A stretch of DNA of 64,000 nt from Megachile rotundata (lineage: Eukaryota > Arthropoda > Insecta > Hymenoptera > Megachilidae): assembly GCF_050947335.1 (NCBI RefSeq), contig NW_027473318.1, positions 682,001-746,000 of the forward strand. The letters are read 5' to 3'. Within the stretch, counting starts at the first letter, position 1, and each line of letters starts with the position of its first letter. The translations under genes were made by a program, and so were the position numbers. Positions 61,091 to 64,000 of the stretch are shown here, in pieces. Below the pieces are notes generated by a model, which searched no databases, had not been told where the DNA came from, and saw only the letters and a list, made by a program, of their open reading frames with translations.

Positions 61091-64000
61091 ATCACAATCA
61101 TACAATCGCAATCATACAATTACAATATCCCAAATACAATCATACAATCACAATCATACAATCACAATCATACAATCACAATCATACAATCACAATCATA
61201 CAATCGCATTCATACAATCGCAATCATACAATCACAATCATACAATCGCAATCATACAATTACAATCTCCCAAATACAATCTGACAAATACAATCACCCA
61301 AATACAATCATGCAATCACAATCATACAATCATAATCATACAATCACAATCATACAATCACAATCATACAATCACAATCATACTATCACAATCATACAAT
61401 CACAATCATACAATCACAATCAGACAATCACAATCATACAATCACAATCATACAATCACAATCATACAATCACAATCATACAATCACAAAAATACAATCA
61501 TAATCATACAATCACAATCATACAATCGCAATCATACAATCACAATCATACAATCATAATCATGCAATCACAATCATACGATCGCAATCATACAATCACA
61601 ATCATACCATCACAATCATACAATCACAATCATACAATCATAATCATACAATTACAATCATACATCACAATCATACAATCACAATCATACAATCGCAATC
61701 ATACAATTACAATCATACATCACAATCATACAATCACAATCATACAATCGCAATCATACAATCACAATCATACAATCATAATCATACAATTACAATCATA
61801 CATCACAATCATACAATCACAATCATACAAACGCAATCATACAATCACAATCATACAATCACAATCATACAATCGCAATCATACAATCACAATCATACAA
61901 TCATAATCATGCAATCACAATCATACGATCGCAATCATACAATCACAATCATACCATCACAATCATGCAATCACAATCATACAATTATAATCATACAATC
62001 ACAATCATTCAATCACAATCATACAATCGCAATCATACAATCACAATCATACAATCGCAATCATACAATTACAATCTCCCAAATACAATCTCCCAAATAC
62101 AATCACCCAAATACAATCATACAATCACAATCATACAATCATAATCATACAATCACAATCATACAATCACAATCATACTTTCACAATCATACAATCACAA
62201 TCATACAATCACAAAAATACAATCATAATCATACAATCACAATCATACAATCGCAATCATTCAATCACAATCATACAATCATAATCATGCAATCACAATC
62301 ATACAATCACAATCATACAATCACAATCGTACAATCACAATCATACAATCGCAATCATACAATTACAATACCCCAAATACAATCTCCCAAATACAATCAT
62401 ACAATCACAATCATACAATCACAATCATACAATCACAATCATACAATCACAATCATACAATGACAATCATACAATCACAATCATACAACCACAATCAGAC
62501 AATCACAATCATACAATCACAATCATACAATCACAATTATGCAATCACAATCATACAATCGCATTCATACAATCGCAATCATACAATCATAATCATACAA
62601 TTACAATCATACATCACAATCATACAATCACAATCATGCAATCACAATCATACAATTATAATCATACAATCACAATCATTCAATCACAATCGTACAATCT
62701 CAATCGCACAGCCACAATCACACAATCACACTCATACAATCACAATCATACAATCAGAATCATACAATCGCAATCATACAATTACAATATCCCAAATACA
62801 ATCTCCCAAATACAATCATACAATCACAATCATACAATCACAATCATACAATCACAATCATACAATCACAATCATACAATCACAATCATACAACCACAAT
62901 CAGACAATCGCAAGCATACAATCACAATCATACAATCTCAATCATACAATCACAATCATACAATCACAATCATACAATCATAATCATACAATTACAATCA
63001 TACATCACAATCATACAATCACAATCACACAATCACAATCATACTTTCACAATCATACTATCACAATCATACAATCACAATCATACAATCACAATCATAC
63101 AATCACAATCATACAATCGCAATCATACAATTACAATATCCCAAATACAATCATACAATCACAATCATACACTCACAATCATACAATCACAATCATACAA
63201 TCACAATCATACAATCACAATCATACAATCACAATCATACAATCACAATCATACAATCACAATCATACTTTCACAATCATACAATCACAATCATACAATC
63301 ACAATCATACAATCACAGTCATACAATCACAGTCATACAATCACAATCATACTATCACAATCATACAATCACAATCATAGAATCACAATCGTAAATTCAC
63401 AATCATACAATCACAATCATACAATCACAATCATACAATCACAATCATACAATCACAATCATACAATCACAATCATACAATCACAATCATACAATCACAT
63501 TCATACAATCGCAAGCATACAATCACAATCATACAATCTCAATCATACAATCACAATCATACAATCATAATCATACAATTACAATCATACATCACAATCA
63601 TACAATCACAATCATACAATCGCAATCATACAATTACAATATCCCAAATACAATCTCCCAAATACAATCATACAATCACAATCATACAATCACAATCATA
63701 CAATCACAATCATACAATCACAATCATACAATCACAATCATACAATCACAATCATACAATAACAATCATACAATCGCATTCATACAATCGCAATCATACA
63801 ATCACAATCATACAATCGCAATCATACAATTACAATCTCCCAAATACAATCTCCCAAATACAATCACCCAAATACAATCATACAATCACAATCATACAAT
63901 CATAATCATACAATCACAATCATACAATCACAATCATACTCTCACAATCATACAATCACAATCATACAATCACAAAAATACAATCATAATCATACAATCA
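61091..64000 (+). repeat. 7.56 kb HOR variable segment, third round, cut by window end
   Basis: Contains TCTGACAAAT near 61,281, CGATCG series near 61,580 and 61,925, a stretch from 61,909 matching 54,322 onward (offset 7,587), the ATACCCC unit, the G-form cassette A at 62,705, CATACACTC near 63,170, CATAGAATC-CGTAAATTC near 63,380 and a TACTCTC unit at 63,937. The last base is still inside the satellite, so the array continues to the right. Confidence 0.78.

Larger units (their letters stand above)
1..64000 (+). repeat. 14-bp satellite array, consensus ACAATCATACAATC
   Basis: The whole window is tandem copies of a 14-bp monomer (7 A, 4 C, 3 T, no G; about 29% GC), all in the same orientation. 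I saw no inverted segment, mobile-element insertion or unique island. The monomer splits into ACAATC + AT + ACAATC. Variant monomers carry one to about five changes and recur in fixed order, giving kilobase-scale higher-order repeats. There is no gene: the consensus lacks stops in all three forward frames and three units equal 14 codons, so forward frames stay open by arithmetic, while the reverse strand has a TGA per frame every 42 bases. A eukaryotic heterochromatic satellite is the natural reading, inferred from size and organisation. The family name and host are unknown to me. Confidence 0.97.

Noticed and set aside
1..64000. Repeated N-H-T, which fits an N-glycosylation sequon, and a His/Asn-rich metal-binding or antifreeze-like repeat protein
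   Set aside because: The motif follows from the monomer and depends on these frames being translated, for which nothing in the window gives support.
1..64000. Telomeric repeat
   Set aside because: Neither TTAGGG/CCCTAA-type nor other short G-cluster telomere units are present. The complement, GATTGTATGATTGT, has no G-run, so a G-quadruplex is not expected either.
1..64000. Centromeric CENP-B box or another known centromere motif
   Set aside because: I saw nothing resembling the CENP-B box core (TTCG....CGGG). Centromere identity cannot be inferred from sequence here and would need CENP-A mapping.
1..64000. tRNA, rRNA or other structured RNA genes
   Set aside because: The sequence has almost no G on the plus strand and no inverted complementarity at monomer level, so no cloverleaf or conserved RNA core can form.

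Overview
The whole 64,000-base window is one uninterrupted satellite array. The basic unit is 14 bp, consensus ACAATCATACAATC, repeated head to tail in one orientation from first base to last (about 4,500 units). I found no unique flanking sequence, transposable element, RNA gene, promoter or believable protein-coding gene. A satellite tens of kilobases long with multi-kilobase higher-order repeats points to a eukaryotic chromosome, probably constitutive heterochromatin (pericentromeric, centromeric, subtelomeric or a sex-chromosome block). The sequence alone does not name the species or chromosomal site, and I do not recognise the monomer as a named satellite.

The monomer reads as two ACAATC hexamers separated by AT (6+2+6), so an older ACAATC microsatellite is a plausible ancestor. 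The consensus plus strand has no G. Almost every G marks a variant monomer, which makes variants easy to follow. The main classes are: CpG-bearing units (ACAATCGCAATC, CGATCG, AAACGC, CGTTC, CGTAC); a diverged ACAATCTCCCAAAT class in clusters of one to five; 13-bp units that have lost one base (ACAATCATACATC, ACAATCATACATT, and one with ACAGCAT); and stop- or ATG-creating units (CATAATC, CATGCAATC). These occur in fixed orders, forming cassettes: cassette A (29 copies, marked by CGCACAACCAC or CGCACAGCCAC), cassette B (5 copies, marked by CATTCAATAACAATCG) and cassette C (18 copies, marked by CATGATCATAC).

The cassettes form nested higher-order repeats (HORs), and the repeat period changes along the window. 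From 1 to 595 is a partial copy of the block at 42,058-42,652. From 596 to 4,744 is a mosaic. From 4,745 to about 29.7 kb lie four related copies (L1-L4) with offsets of 3.3-3.5, 8.81 and 6.52/6.41 kb, interrupted at 12.4-16.9 kb by a local expansion of 0.8-1.36 kb units. From about 29.2 to 34.4 kb is a 2.6 kb tandem duplication. From about 35.4 to 40.4 kb is a 3.5 kb duplication with a 1,242-bp duplication nested inside it. From about 43 kb to the end is a 7.56 kb HOR with three aligned copies of its core and a fourth partial round. Copies differ by few substitutions and by gains or losses of whole 14-bp units, as expected from unequal crossing-over and replication slippage.

Long forward reading frames are an arithmetic artefact. 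Three 14-bp units make 14 codons and the consensus has no stop in any forward frame, so all forward frames stay open and encode the same 14-residue repeat. The complement carries a TGA in every frame each 42 bases. No gene-based system is present. What merits attention is the nested repeat architecture and the variant monomer classes.
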